A DNA stretch of 64,000 nucleotides from Ptychodera flava (Eukaryota > Hemichordata > Enteropneusta > Ptychoderidae): assembly GCF_041260155.1 (NCBI RefSeq), contig NC_091928.1:32451888-32515887 (forward strand), given 5' to 3'. Positions 36,030-48,290 of this stretch are shown here, one piece after another (position 1 is the stretch's first letter; each line of letters opens with the position of its first letter). The position numbers were made by a program, and so were the translations under genes. The notes under the pieces are model-generated. The model was not told the origin of the DNA. It did not search any database and saw only the letters and a list, made by a program, of their open reading frames with translations.

Positions 36030-39000
36030 CTTTTGCTTGAGGGAGTATCACCTTCGCTTACTACTTCTCTTTAGTATAATATTCAGTGATTCCTTCTTTT
36101 CCCAACCAGTTAAGCATGCTACAAGCCGGTTAAAGAAAATAATCTTCAACTTCAACGATAAGTATTTTCTACATTATATACATTTAATGAAACAGTAAAC
36201 TTGATTCAAAATGTAGCGAATGCGTTTCATCCAATTCATTTAATCCGAAATAAATAGTATGAATGTCAATAAACCAATTAGGGATCAAGCTTAGATTGGC
36301 GTTTTCATTCCAGCATCGTTTCAGTGTGTTAGATTAAAACCTAATTGTAGGTCCCCTTTGAGCAGATCTCAAGTTTTCAAAATTGACAACAGATCCCGAC
36401 GTTTTCGCAGCAGTTTGCAACCGGATGCTTTTTGAGTTCGAAGATCGAAGGTTCGCCAGTGGCACCCCTTTTCCGGGCTTTACGGAAGAACGAACATGAT
36501 CAATTAGCGATGCAGTGGAACGATCAGTGCAATGGCGTGCATTGTGTTTCTTGTGCATTGTCTAAAATCATATGTCGACATATGTTGATGTCGACAAACA
36601 TCTTCGAAGTGCGTGCTCTTGAACACGGAAAATATTTTTAAACATCGTAATCTGAAACATGCGCCTTTAAACCACCTTTAAATTATCTTTTCTCAATTAT
36701 ACGTACGATCAGCCCATGTGTTGAAGGTCCAATTGAGAAGGTAGGCATCAAAATAGGATGTCCATCGAATTGGAATCAAAGAGATACGTTTGTAACATCT
36801 ATTAAAGAGGCACTCCCACTTGGTAACATTTTTAAAGCATATTTTTTTAATGCCAACGGTCGATATTTGACGTGGCGACTGCGCGCGGATCGCGAGATAT
36901 CGATAAAAACATGTCTTCAAAAAAGTAAAAGTTTGAATTCCGGTGGCCCACCTAAATTCAGCTTCCGAACATCGAACATTCGGCACTGGGGCCATTGTCA
37001 ACTAAGCTATGGAGTACGAGTCTACGCTGACGCTGCTGTACGCCACAGTACCACTGGCGTAGGTGATCGGTCATGCCGCATGGGAGAAAGCTGAGTCTTA
37101 CTGACTTGGCGTAAAAACGAAAAACAATTTTTGCTGATTCCACCAGAATTCGCATAGGTGACTAGCACAGTTACGTGCGGTTGATACATAGCGGCCGCCG
37201 AGTGGTATGCATAGACGCATACCACGCGCGTGGCGTACTGTATGGCAGACGACAAAATGTAGTCATCAGAGGCGGCTAATATTTGACACGTAAAAACTGA
37301 TGTTTTATGTGGTATTGGTTAAAAATATAATACAACTGATTTAGAATAATGAAAACGACAAAAACTAAGGAGAAGTTTTAAAAACTTACCTGAGGTAAAG
37401 GCATAATGCTGTATACAAAGTCTTTGCAGTGGGAAGTAAATTAATGGCGTCGTTCGAACTTATTGTGGACTCCCTAGAATATCGTCAATCAGCACAACAA
37501 CAACCTTCGGGGGATTTCGGTTCAAACTCAGAAACGATCGTAAACCTTCGGGATGTGAAAATCACGCTCGGAAAATGACATGTTTTCATCGATATCTCAC
37601 GATCTGCACGCAGTCGCCACGTCAAATATCGACCGTTGGCATTAAAAAAATATGTTTTGAAAATGTTACCAAGTGGGAGTGCCTCTTTAAGACAGTCCTT
37701 TCAAAACCAGCCGAGTTAAACTAAAACGTAAAGGTTTGTTCGGTACAATAACGTGCCGCTGCAAATCGCAAACTTACTGTTCCGGGGTCCTTCCTTAGAG
37801 CTAGTGTGTCTTCGAGTACTCGATAGAAAAACCGAAATGGTTTAGTATTTGTCACCCAGTTTCTCATCAAAACAACTACACTCGGGCATACAGCTGCATT
37901 GAAGACGAAAACAGGGTAAGCAAAAGTGAAAAGAAAGTATTCTTCATAAAACCATTGACTCATGGTGCTATTATACATACTATCATACTATTACATGGAA
38001 ATTTGAAAGTGGCTTTCCCAGATAGCATAAACTGCTATGAGTTTAGTAGTAAGCTTACATCAAATAAAAACAAATTGGCTCAAATGTCCCTTACTTGAGC
38101 AACAGGCAACAAACGTTTAGTTTCGAATCGTTGTTAGTACTTCTAAGCTTGCCTAGTATTATTTAATTTCAGATTATGAATTTTTAATTTCGATATTGCA
38201 AAAAAATTGGACTGTAAATGTCACAATGCAATACATTTACCTGTGGCGACAATGTTTTCCACTATTTCTATTTACTCCTATCAAAAATTCATGACATAGG
38301 TTATTAGTGTTTCTGTAAGCTTAAACATACTTTTAGACGAGTTTACTTATAGTTGGCGAGTGAAATCCGATCACACTGCAAGCGACATTGTCAATCAGTT
38401 AACATTCGACACGTGCACTCGACATATACGTTCTGGCGCGAGAATGCTAAATATAATCAGCCATGGCACTATTGTAATGTCATATCTCAGAAAGTATATA
38501 AAGAGTTATTCATTCAATACCTTTGGCAAATAAACAAGCAATGCACACTGCATAACGAAAGGAGTTAGATAAATACGTGCAGCAGCAGCAATGGTAGTAT
38601 GCTGTTCGTATAACAATTAATTAAATGCCTCAAGCACTTTTTCCACAAGTAAGGTAAAGTCGTGGTAGGAATGATTCTTGACAATTTCACAAAGATCACC
38701 TAAGACATGTCAAATGATACTTAAGCTTTCTCCTCAATCTGTAGTAACATAACTGAACTTTCTATGTATAAAATCTATAAGCTATATAATGGTATATTTC
38801 CAGTCACGGTGACGTCATTTTAATAACGTACCGAGGAAGACGAATGCGGCTTTATTCTTGTTCATTGACTTCAACATCAGCCGTCTGGCGTTGTCTCCAA
38901 ATTGGCTACCGAGCTGACCTTGGCAGTCTGTCTCAATGCCAAATGCGCACGTCGCTATAACATCAAGAGTGTAGTTACCAAAGACCCTACAGCAAAAAAT

Positions 39001-40619
39001 AGATAAATGTTCAAGTATGTAGGTAAGAGTAGTTTATGCTCTGTACGGTCTAGAGTAGAGATCTGTACATACATTTTTGAATATAAATGTTTTAGCTGAT
39101 TCGTGGGCTATAGCTATGTACTCTGTCCCGCATCCTTAGTTATCTTTAAGCTTCTTCTTCTTCTTCTTCCTCTTTCTTCTTCTTCTTCTTCTTCTTGTCG
39201 TTGTTATTCTAATTGCTACTGTTGTTATTGCATAGCTTAGTGTGTTGTTCATGTATGATATTCTTTACACAGTTAAGAAAGATTGAATATTCAGCATTTG
39301 ATCCCTCCTTTAGTTCATTGAATTTGTGATAGCTTTGTAATGTCAGTTTGTGAGAAATGATTACAATAATTTCGTTTCCCGTTGAAAAAAAGCCGATATT
39401 TTATAGTTTTGAATGTAAAAACTGGTGTAATCATATACAATCTACTACATTTGATTTGAAGGTAGTATGCGCCTCGAAAGTGAAAGACTTGGCTTTTGCT
39501 CAAACTTACCTAAATGGAATTTCCACCCATTCTGTCACCAAATCAAGCATTAAAATCAGGGATCACCGCGCAAAGTTTCCTTCTAGGGAAACAAGTTACA
39601 TAACATTGACCCGATATTTGAAAGTCAAACTGGATACAAACGCTCTGTAAACTACATTTGGGACAATTTTTCTTATCCAAAAAGCTGTAAAACAAATCCT
39701 GCAAGCGGTAGACCAGAAAGTTATTGAAACTTTTCGAGTCTAAAAATCTGTCCACGAGGCACATTCAACCTTACAAATAGAAGATGGAGGAAAGCGCACC
39801 TGAACACTTCAATGGGTTCACCTTTGACAGTGTAACCTTCCAATACACCCATCAATCTTCCAGTGATATCATTGACAAGATTTGACATCTAAAATGACAG
39901 AGAAGATATAGGAGAAATGTTTAAGAGATGCCTACTAAATGTAAGTATAGCCTGCACTATAGAAGCGTCGGTGTGTGTACACAAACACATATAGAAGCAT
40001 AAAAATGTTGGGATATCCATGTATTTCACCAAAACGATGTAAGTAAAGCTGTTCTCATTATTCACTGCTACAGATATCTTCGAAAATTTAAGATACTTGC
40101 CTCCTTGATTTTTCCAGAACTGAATGCTGGTGAAACAATTGTCCGCACATCTTTCCATCGTTTTCCATTTAAGCGTAATAGGGTACTTGTCGTGACGCTG
40201 GGTCGCTTTGGACTACCCATCGGGTGCTAGGAAAGAAGGAAATAACAAACTTCGATGCAAAGCCCCTCCATGATAAAATTAGTCCGTCAAAATGAAGTTT
40301 ATTCAACAGCATGGATTTATGAGCATTGATTATTTAGATTATTGTCGGAGTATATAATACAAATTCCTCATCCTCGGCATTATTGTCCTACAGTACAGAC
40401 ATGCATTGAGCACAATAACCTGCCTGCTATGGCAGTACACACTTCTTGTCTATTATATAACTTAATATAAACATAGATACATAGATACATACACAGATAT
40501 ATACGAAGTACGTAGATACATACATAGATGCATACACAGATACATCGATGCATACATAGATACATATATAGATAAATACATACATAAATCTTGCATACAT
40601 ACATACATCTTGCATACGT

Positions 40620-40694
<75 letters not shown>

Positions 40695-42533
40695 CACACA
40701 TACATACATACATACATACATACATACATACATACATACATACATACATACATACATACATACATACATACATACATACATACATACATACATACCCAAC
40801 ACTAATTTTCATTTAAGCAAAACTTACATTTCTGTCCTGAAATTTGCTGAATTCTCTTACAAGTATTTCTTTCAGCAGCTTCGGATCAGTGATAGTGATC
40901 GTTGGGGTTCTACCTTCATACCAGCTGTTAATACGTATATCAAAACAACATAAAGAAAAGCCTTGTTCCCTGGAGTTGATCGTAATTTTATTCCTTACTC
41001 AGGTTAAATAATTGAGAAAATTGTGAGGAAAGCCACCCAATAAACCTCTAAAGAAATGTTAGATACATAATTACTCGGTTTTTTGTGTCCGCCCCGGGGA
41101 CAGATATTCGGACTCTAAACCTTTTATAATTCTTTTCTGATATACCACTTGTGGGGTTCATTTTAAAGTTCTTTGTGTGAGAAAACTTTTTACTGGCTTA
41201 GTTTTACGAAATTCGAAAATGTTATTTTTCTCAATAAAGTTAACACAGGGATGGTTGCCATTTTGAATTTTAAATATCCGTAAATCTTTAATTATTTGTT
41301 TCTCTAGTACCAAAATTTACACAGTGACCCCCGATTTTTATTCTTAATTTTGAAAGAGAATGGTTGAAAGATTCCTTAAGGAAAGTTTAAGCAAAAGTTT
41401 AAGTCTTTCACTTTCGAGGCACATACTATCTTAAATCGAAACTCTAATTCTACCTATCATTTGTACCATTTCAAATAAGAAGGATTCACCTTTCGGTTGG
41501 GGTTTTACATTTTCTATTGCTATAGGGAACATAACAAACTGACAAAGTCGTTTTTAATAAAATAGAAGAGAGTGTTCGTCTTACATTATATTTCTTAAAT
41601 GTAATAAAAAATAATTTGAACTTCGACCCTACCAAAATACTTTTCCATACTTTTGTGTCATCTTTAGCACATTTTCGTGATAGTTGCGTCCACCACCATA
41701 GAGTAGGAAAAAACTTCCAACAAGGGGCCATGGTCTTGGACCCGGTAAATTGCAGTCATTTAGAAATGTATAGGGACGAATGGACCACCTAGAAAAATTG
41801 AAACAAAAAGTAACACTGATCAATTATCAATTAATCGATCAGAAGACTATAATGAAGACATATTCACTTTGAGAACATGGATGAAGTCACAAGGGTTTTC
41901 CAACTTGACTCAGTGCCCCTCATGCTCTTCGATACTCCTGAAGAAAAGTTTGTCTATTTTTATAAGCTTATCAAGAACATTTTGCCAAATCTTCTTTACG
42001 TACAAAAGAATTGGATCTGTTTATGAACTTCTCATGTCAATTAAAAATTGGGAGAGCCCAGATATGATTAATTTGGATTTATGAAATCTTTACAGTGTGT
42101 TCTTTAGCCTTTCAAGAGCTTCAAATACCTGGTGTTCCATTGAGATGCAGTGTGCTTCAATTACGCTGTGCTCAGATTTAATGAGAATAGAATAACATTT
42201 GACCCAGCAATCTTTAAAGCTACTTGATAGTTTCAGAATATCTTTTGGCTTAACAGATGTTTACTTAGCAAAACTTAATTAAAATTTTGCAAATGTCATC
42301 AACATATACATACATTTCATTACAATCTAAGAGCTATCTTACATACATTTTGGAGAAGTTGTTGAAAACATGGAAATATAGGGCATACAAATGTCCAAGA
42401 TCTTTCCAAATCTCCTTATTCACCTTCACACCGAATGTGAAGTAACAATTGTAGCGTTTATTCCTCCCATATGGCGTCTGTATAAACGTTAATGAAAACT
42501 ATTCTTATAGGCTACAAGTCTGTCTGTCTGTCC

Positions 42534-42579
<46 letters not shown>

Positions 42580-42873
42580 ATGTATGTATGTATGTATGTA
42601 TGTATGTATCTATGTATGTATCTATGTATGTGAATGTTTGTTTGTGTGCATGCGTGCATGTATGCAGACATGCACGCACGCATACTTGCAAGCAAGCACA
42701 CATATAGACACATACACACACACACATACACAGATGTGCAAGCCCATACGCGCGCCCTATTACAACATACATGAAAAAAGGATTTGAAAGAGTACTCACC
42801 AAATTATGAATACAGCTAAAATCGTAAGTACCCAATCCAAGGGTAAATATGACGATACGTTGATTGAAGACAT
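31075..42873 (-). CDS. CYP3-type cytochrome P450, tandem copy 2 (13 exons, intact)
   Basis: Heme-thiolate monooxygenase, expected in the ER membrane; the substrate cannot be told. Exons (minus strand, first to last): 42800-42873, 41633-41788, 40828-40924, 40101-40226, 39800-39888, 38832-38986, 37778-37893, 35594-35735, 35017-35126, 34290-34378, 33448-33585, 32271-32433, 31075-31161. They sum to 1542 nt, or 513 residues plus stop, close to the roughly 503 of CYP3A proteins, and all phases agree across junctions. Seen: an N-terminal hydrophobic anchor (about residues 10-25), proline hinge LPGPRPWP (39-46), C-helix WKDVR (133-137), I-helix AGYETT (318-323), K-helix ETMR (375-378), KPERF (428-432), heme loop [11 protein letters not shown] with Cys455, then GMRFA. 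The 13-exon layout and the 163-nt heme exon resemble vertebrate CYP3A genes as I recall them. The start is the ATG just before the anchor. Intron 4 has a GC donor. Exon 5 is one codon shorter than in copy 1. Confidence 0.93.
31208..31886. mobile_element. 679-bp TTAA-target MITE, family B, in P450 copy 2 intron 12
   Basis: TTAA on both sides (31204-31207 and 31887-31890). The terminal inverted repeats are long (about 150 bp): both arms contain CCCCAATAAAGTATATATTT and CTGAAAGCCCTGATATT. The empty site is kept in unit 1 at 5364-5367, where ATGTTAAGCAGTGACAAAA has a single TTAA. It lies 47 bp upstream of the last P450 exon in transcript direction. Confidence 0.9.
32271..32433 (-). CDS. P450 copy 2, exon 12 (heme-binding exon)
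   Basis: Exon of 163 nt. The acceptor is TTTTGCAG, and the first base completes the arginine of KPERF started in exon 11. It encodes [18 protein letters not shown] with the axial cysteine, then [10 protein letters not shown], and ends after ADTE at a GTGGGT donor. The same exon in copy 1 is 5819-5981, also 163 nt, with donor GTAGGT. Confidence 0.93.
32655..32721. repeat. (CAA)n microsatellite in P450 copy 2 intron 11
   Basis: A CAAACAAA stretch followed by about 18 CAA units. Absent at the matching place in copy 1. Confidence 0.93.
35946..36024. repeat. (TA)n microsatellite in P450 copy 2 intron 7
   Basis: About 80 bp of TA, at the intron position where copy 1 carries the long ATCT tract. 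Confidence 0.95.
36806..37686. mobile_element. 881-bp TTAA-target MITE, family A, copy 2, in P450 copy 2 intron 7
   Basis: Same family as 30082-30964, with TTAA at 36802-36805 and 37687-37690 and ends AGAGGCACTCCCACTTGG on both sides. The terminal repeats include CGACTGCGCGCGGATCG. It sits about 90 bp from exon 7 of P450 copy 2; copy 1 has nothing similar. The central hairpin is less perfect than in the other copy. Confidence 0.88.
39148..39197. repeat. (CTT)n microsatellite in P450 copy 2 intron 5
   Basis: CTTCTT tract with one CCTCTTT interruption; not present in copy 1. Confidence 0.9.
40618..40796. repeat. Compound (CGCA)n-(CA)n-(CATA)n microsatellite, P450 copy 2 intron 3
   Basis: About 60 bp of CGCA repeats, a short CA run and about 95 bp of CATA repeats. 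It sits at the same intron position as 13227-13372 in copy 1. Confidence 0.93.
42519..42640. repeat. (CTGT)n-(ATGT)n microsatellite, P450 copy 2 intron 1
   Basis: CTGT repeats followed by ATGT and CTATGTAT repeats. This is the partner of the run in intron 1 of copy 1. Confidence 0.9.
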
Positions 42874-44497
42874 CAAGCCCACCATTGTCCAATGCTATTG
42901 GTAAATTGAATCTTGAAATATAAATGCCTCAAAATATTCAATGTTGGCCTCCTGCACCAGTATTTAAGATTTCTATGTACGCTCCTGCAATCTATTTATA
43001 TCTTGATTAGCTGTTGAATTAAATCGTTCACGAGTTTTCTAAACATTCAAGAAGTTTGCTTCAATGGAAAGCTCCAGGATGGTCATGTGTTCAAATACTT
43101 ATACTTCTATAACTTATCCTTTCACCACCATGGTTTGTTCCAAAGCCATTGTTATCAATGGTAAGTGTGGACCCATAAACAGGGAATTGGAATGAAAAGG
43201 TTAAAAGCCGTCATCTCTTTTGTTTGCAATTTTTAGCGTTTTTGTTCTGTCACACTGTAGCATGCAGTATCTCCCGCTACAGAGAAAACGCGCTTCATGG
43301 ACAAATATTGGGACTGTCAAACGTTTGTAATCTTTTTCTTGGTCTACTACTTGTGTGGGCTTATTTTGAAGTCCAGAGAGTAACTTAAGTTTTCCCTGTC
43401 TTACTTTTGTGAAAATCGGAAATTCTTAGTAGCATTAATACGGCGATGGCGGTTATTTTGAATTTAAAAACAGTGTTACATTTTACACGATGATCCACCT
43501 CTTTTTATTCGTCATTTCGGACGACAGTGGTCGCGTCGAGGAAAGTTTGAACAATGGGTGAATCTTTCGATATCGAGGTGCATACAACTTTTGATACTTA
43601 GAATTCATCCAGTCGATAAAAATTGTATAAGGCAACTGGCCAGATGTTATTGCCAATCATTAAATGAAAATTTAGAATTAATGTACCTCCCCATAGCTTA
43701 ATACACCTCGCTAGAGATAATGATCACATTGAGACGCGGACTGTAGCAGATGCCTTTTGTAATTTTTTTACTTAAAATTTGCTGTTTGTCTTCATAAGTT
43801 ATTAATGCTAGATCTCTTATTAAGGGTTACTCATTTCGAATGGTGGAACCACGCATCAAAGTATACATGCACGTACGTATGCTTTGGCCAGACATTATTT
43901 ATTGTTTTAATTTTTAAAAGAGGTCAAGACGCTAAGTTGACTGTGTCTATCATCAGACCCTCCACAAGGTATAGCATAGACGTCAATGTCAAATATTTTT
44001 ATTCTACGAAACCCCCCTCCCCGCCTCCCCAAAATCCTTTGCCTGGAGATCGATGTTAAAATATGAAGCATAAACAATGAATCATTGCCGTCGACTAAAG
44101 AAAGCAGTGCTTCTGAAAGGTCAAGGCGTCATTTCAGCTTTCGACGAGACTACGGTACCACTATTCTATGCTTGGTGACCTATTTACAAAGCTGAACTTT
44201 AAAACGCAAAAGCTTCCTAAAAGCTCCGGGTCCCCGAAGTTGTCGCAAGACGCGTATTACTGACAATGTAACCTTGCTAAGTGTTGGTTTTCAGTGAATC
44301 TGTAGTGTGATGTCGATATGCGTATTGAATAGGTTATTCACAGTGTTTCTGTCTTAGGAGGGTGACTATAAAGTTACTGTCACAGATTACACTATGCCCT
44401 AGTGCAGTTTGTAGATCTTAACACTACTTAGATTTCATGCATCACATATCACAATGTTAGTAAAAACAGCCACCCAATTTTGTAATCAATATTTTTC

Positions 44498-44809
44498 TTA
44501 AAGCGCAGTGGTCGTCGCGCTGCGCGTGCGTGATTTTTTTGTTGATAAACATAAATTTTTGTAAACATAAGTCTTCTCAACTTCAATAGGAGTGAGATGG
44601 GAGCAGTCCCCCACTTTGTTAAGGCCTTTGTAAGACTCAACATCATGCAATAGTAAAATATTAAGATCGGAAACGAACTTCAGTGGTGTATTTCTATCTA
44701 TAAACTCGTGTAGAGCTACGAACATTGGGTCACTACACTCAGCACGTATGTCGCTGAGTTTACTGCACGCAGACACAGTGAACAAAAAGCGTTGATCGCG
44801 CGCGATCAC
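44498..44809 (-). CDS. 103-codon frame at the left end of the 2.48-kb element, unknown
   Basis: Starts MIARDQRFLFTVSACSKLSD and includes FVALHEFIDRNTPLKFVSDL and DVESYKGLNKVGDCSHLTPI. The composition is protein-like, unlike the surrounding repeats. Its last codons run into the inverted terminal repeat. It could be a captured host exon or a remnant of an element protein. Family not recognised. Confidence 0.3.
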   Translation of the reverse strand: MIARDQRFLFTVSACSKLSDIRAECSDPMFVALHEFIDRNTPLKFVSDLNILLLHDVESYKGLNKVGDCSHLTPIEVEKTYVYKNLCLSTKKSRTRSATTTAL

Positions 44810-45243
44810 GCTGGTTTACACAATGCTATGTACAGTAAAGTGAAAATACATAACTAAAATGATCAACATTGCCTATATATGTAGACCAGCAACAAGCACA
44901 ATGCCTAACACAAAAGTTACACTCAAGACCATGATCGGCAAGCCAGAGCAGGACACGGGAGATGTTGTTGGGAGACGGTCACCGCGTTGACGTATACACG
45001 GATATAGAGAATCCGGTCCCACAACGTACCGGCCCGCGACGACTTGGCCCACAACCAACTGTTACTTCTCCTAGTATTACGTGGTAAGAAATACTAAAAT
45101 GACAGGAAACATTAGACAAAACGAGCGGTTTTCGCGGCATTTGGCAGGAAATTGCACGGCTACACCGTGCATAGACGTATCGAGAGATCCTGTGCCCTGG
45201 TCCTGTGCACGGTCAGGGCAGTGATCCAACCGCTAGCTGTTGT

Positions 45244-46226
45244 AGGCCTAGCGTAGCTGTGGGTCCATAGCTGTGGTGTTTTCGGACGGGATTCCTGCCT
45301 TTTACGGGCTGGTTTTGACTTTTTACGATTTTACCCCGCCACCACAGCTATGGGAAAATGCGTAGAAAAGCGTCCATGTTACGCCCGACAGCACCCTTGT
45401 CGCAACTTTGTTCGGCGATATTTCGAAAAGTTTCCATCCAAATTACAATTGCCAACACTCATCGACAACTTGGTTATTAGGGACTCGCCACGACCAGAAA
45501 TCCGCTTAAAATTCACTGAAATATCGCCGTTTGTTCTAGCTTCAACCGACATGACTACGCGGAGACCGCCATTTCGCTGGCGTAAAACTGTTGTTACTCT
45601 CTGCAGAACGTCACTACAGTGACGTAGCGGTGACCTCTCAACTTATAGAAAACAAACTGAGTATTTCATCGTGTGATATCGATGACCATCGTTTGTCCTA
45701 TGGACATTGCCAGTCTCACATACTGAAATCAAACTTTAACTTGGGAAAAAAATAGTTCAGTCCTGGGATCTGTGATTGTTTATGCGGCGCGGATGCCGGC
45801 TGTAATCTCTCAGTTTGTTTTCTATAATTTGAGAGGTCACCGCTACGTCACTGTAGTTACGTTCTGCAGAGAGTAACAACAGTTTTACGCCAGCGAAATG
45901 GCGGTCTCCGCGTAGTCATGTCGGTTGAAGCTAGAACAAACGGCGATATTTCAGTGAATTTTAAGCGGATTTCTGGTCGTGGCGAGTCCCTAATAACCAA
46001 GTTGTCGATGAGTGTTGGCAATTTGTAATTTGGATGGAAACTTTTCGAAATATCGCCGAACAAAGTTGCGACAAGGGTGCTGTCGGGCGTAACATGGACG
46101 CTTTTCTACGCATTTTCCCATAGCTGTGGTGGCGGGGTTAAAATCGTAAAAAGTCAAAACCAGCCCGTAAAAGGCAGGAATCCCGTCCGAAAACACCACA
46201 GCTATGGACCCACAGCTAGGCCTAGC
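45244..46226. repeat. Near-perfect palindrome, arms about 419 bp, spacer about 146 bp
   Basis: The left arm 45244-45662 is the reverse complement of 45809-46226 with only a handful of differences (a one-base indel in AATTACAATTGCC and a few substitutions). Each arm carries the same frame, starting MGKCVEKRPCYARQHPC (plus strand on the left, minus strand on the right). Each arm also holds a smaller inverted pair CCATAGCTGTGGTG / CACCACAGCTATGG about 80 bp apart. Confidence 0.93.
45350..45622 (+). CDS. 90-codon frame in the palindrome left arm, unknown
   Basis: Reads MGKCVEKRPCYARQHPC, then RRYFEKFPSKLQLPTLIDNL and ends VVTLCRTSLQ. The right arm carries the same frame on the minus strand, broken into two overlapping frames by a one-base indel. 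It is basic with several Cys. The family is not recognised, and the open frame may simply be kept because the arms are recent. Confidence 0.25.
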   Translation: MGKCVEKRPCYARQHPCRNFVRRYFEKFPSKLQLPTLIDNLVIRDSPRPEIRLKFTEISPFVLASTDMTTRRPPFRWRKTVVTLCRTSLQ

Positions 46227-46983
46227 GGTGCTGGGCAAACTTCGTTGTTGTACCTCCTGATTGCCGGGTAGGTCTGAATCCTCTTTCAAGTGAGATAACC
46301 CCCACATAACAAGAAGACCTATGAAAGGTCCTTCGCTTGACTTGATACCTGTACTCGGAATTCTCGTTTGCACCCCAAACGGGGTAAACATTGTAGTTGA
46401 GTTGGATTCTCCACAGCCGAGTGTAGCGCGCCATATACCCGGTTTGACACGGACGTTCATACAGACCACGGAACGGAACAGATGCAGAGATGCTTCTTGC
46501 TGCAGCGGGCATTGCTCTGCGAGCTGTAGATTTCTGTAGTTTGGGTTGTTGTCTTTGTACTCCTGTCGGGCCTCTTGAAATGAAAGCTCTCGTCCTTGCT
46601 AGCGATGTCGAAAACTAGAGCTCGGTCGTTGATAGTCTGTTGGCGTATACATGCGTACATGCGTACGTCTAGCTCTATGGCTCGAGCGATAACAGTAGCC
46701 GAGCCCATTCAACTGATTCAAGAAAATCATGAGCAAATGTGATCTCAATCCAGCGTGCAATTATTGTTCAATATTCAGCAGATATTCAACTAAGATTAAT
46801 TGACCTTTTATTGCGTGTTACATTTGGTTAATTGGTACGCTTGTGACAGCTCGGCCGCCATTTTAACAAGCGGCAATATCGCAAACATTACAATCAAGCC
46901 GTAACATGTGCGGCGTTCTTGGATTTGTTTACAACAGAGGGGGACCCCCTCAGGAGGATGCGCAGCGCGACGACCACTGCGCT

Positions 46984-48258
46984 TTAAATATTACGTCATG
47001 AATATTCAGCAGATGTAGGGATGTTTCGCCAAGCTGGCAATTTGCTTTTTTCTGACAAAGCACCCGCCATAGGCTGTCTAAGATGCACTCGATTAGAATT
47101 GAACATGATCCCACAAACACGTCGTATAACCAAGCGTTTTCCCTAACTTTATGTGTTCTACATGCGCGTACCTACCCAGCTGTTACTAATAAGTTTGCTT
47201 ACGTTCATAAAAATTACACTTACATGTGTTGAGAGCTCCAGATGTTGTTCATGATAATGGTTGTTGTCGTTATCGACTGAAGACACTTGCGCTGGGACAG
47301 CTATATGTCAGGCAAAGTTCACGACGGAGTGTGCAGATCTGACGACGTCTCAACAATGGTGACTTGCAGGAGTCAGCGCGACCTGTGTTCTGTCTCTGGT
47401 ATTTAATTGTTACGTCATCAGTTCGCGGCCGTAGAATTTGCAGAGGGCCGGCTCTAGGTTGAAAGGGAGCATATTGACTTTGTTAACCTGAATAGACTCT
47501 ATGTATCTCGAAGGAGCTGAACACACATGTACTTGTGCATAATAGCGTTTTGAAAGACTCCCTAAAATCAACTGTCACCCCCTCCCTCCTCACCGATCTT
47601 ATCATTTTTTTCAGGTTGAGTGAACAATGTCTTTTGATTACAGCGAACCATGTAACTAACCCGACCATTGAACTTTCGTATTTGATGTGCTGCCTCCAAG
47701 GCATGTATCGAAAGTGAATTGATTCAAACGGTAGAGACTAAAGCGAAGTCTCTTATGTCGCACTTAAATGCCTATCAAATACGACGAGTACACCATCTCA
47801 TGACAAAGAAAATACACCTATTCAAAACCCGAAAAGTTCCTTTTGTTGAGAGCCCATGGCCAGACGGTATAGACTTAAACTTACCAGAGTCAGTAGAGAA
47901 TGTGCTTCGGTCACCGACTGGCACGCAATTACTGTTCATATGCAAATAACTTATTACGTAGGTCGCGCTGGCAACTACCACTATGAATATCATAGCACTT
48001 GTTTGATTGTTATGGTATTTCCATTCGTTAGCATGAAAGCAACGTGACCGAGTACATCTGCCGTGAATGCAAACTGTTTTGTTGTGCTTGAAACATTGGA
48101 CGGTTCACACTGCTGAAAAGGGCATCGTTAAGGTCACTCTGAGGTCAACTGAGTCGACGATATTAGTGCACGATTGGTGGTGCCTTGCAAAGTTCACTAC
48201 CCACTCATCCACACAGAAACATGCACAGCAGTCGTCTGTCTGTCTGTCTGTCTATCTA

Positions 48259-48290
<32 letters not shown>

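Larger units (their letters stand above)
44502..46983. mobile_element. 2.48-kb TTAA-target element (piggyBac-like ends) with a large internal palindrome
   Basis: Flanked by TTAA (44498-44501 and 46984-46987). Perfect 24-bp inverted ends start AGCGCAGTGGTCGTCGCGCT. Unit 1 has the empty site near 17195: removing the element and one TTAA gives flanks of the same length. Inside are a minus-strand 103-codon frame (44498-44809), a minus-strand 61-codon frame with a hydrophobic C-terminus (44873-45058) and the palindrome at 45244-46226. I recognise no transposase in it. The TTAA duplication suggests mobilisation by a piggyBac enzyme. Confidence 0.85.
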
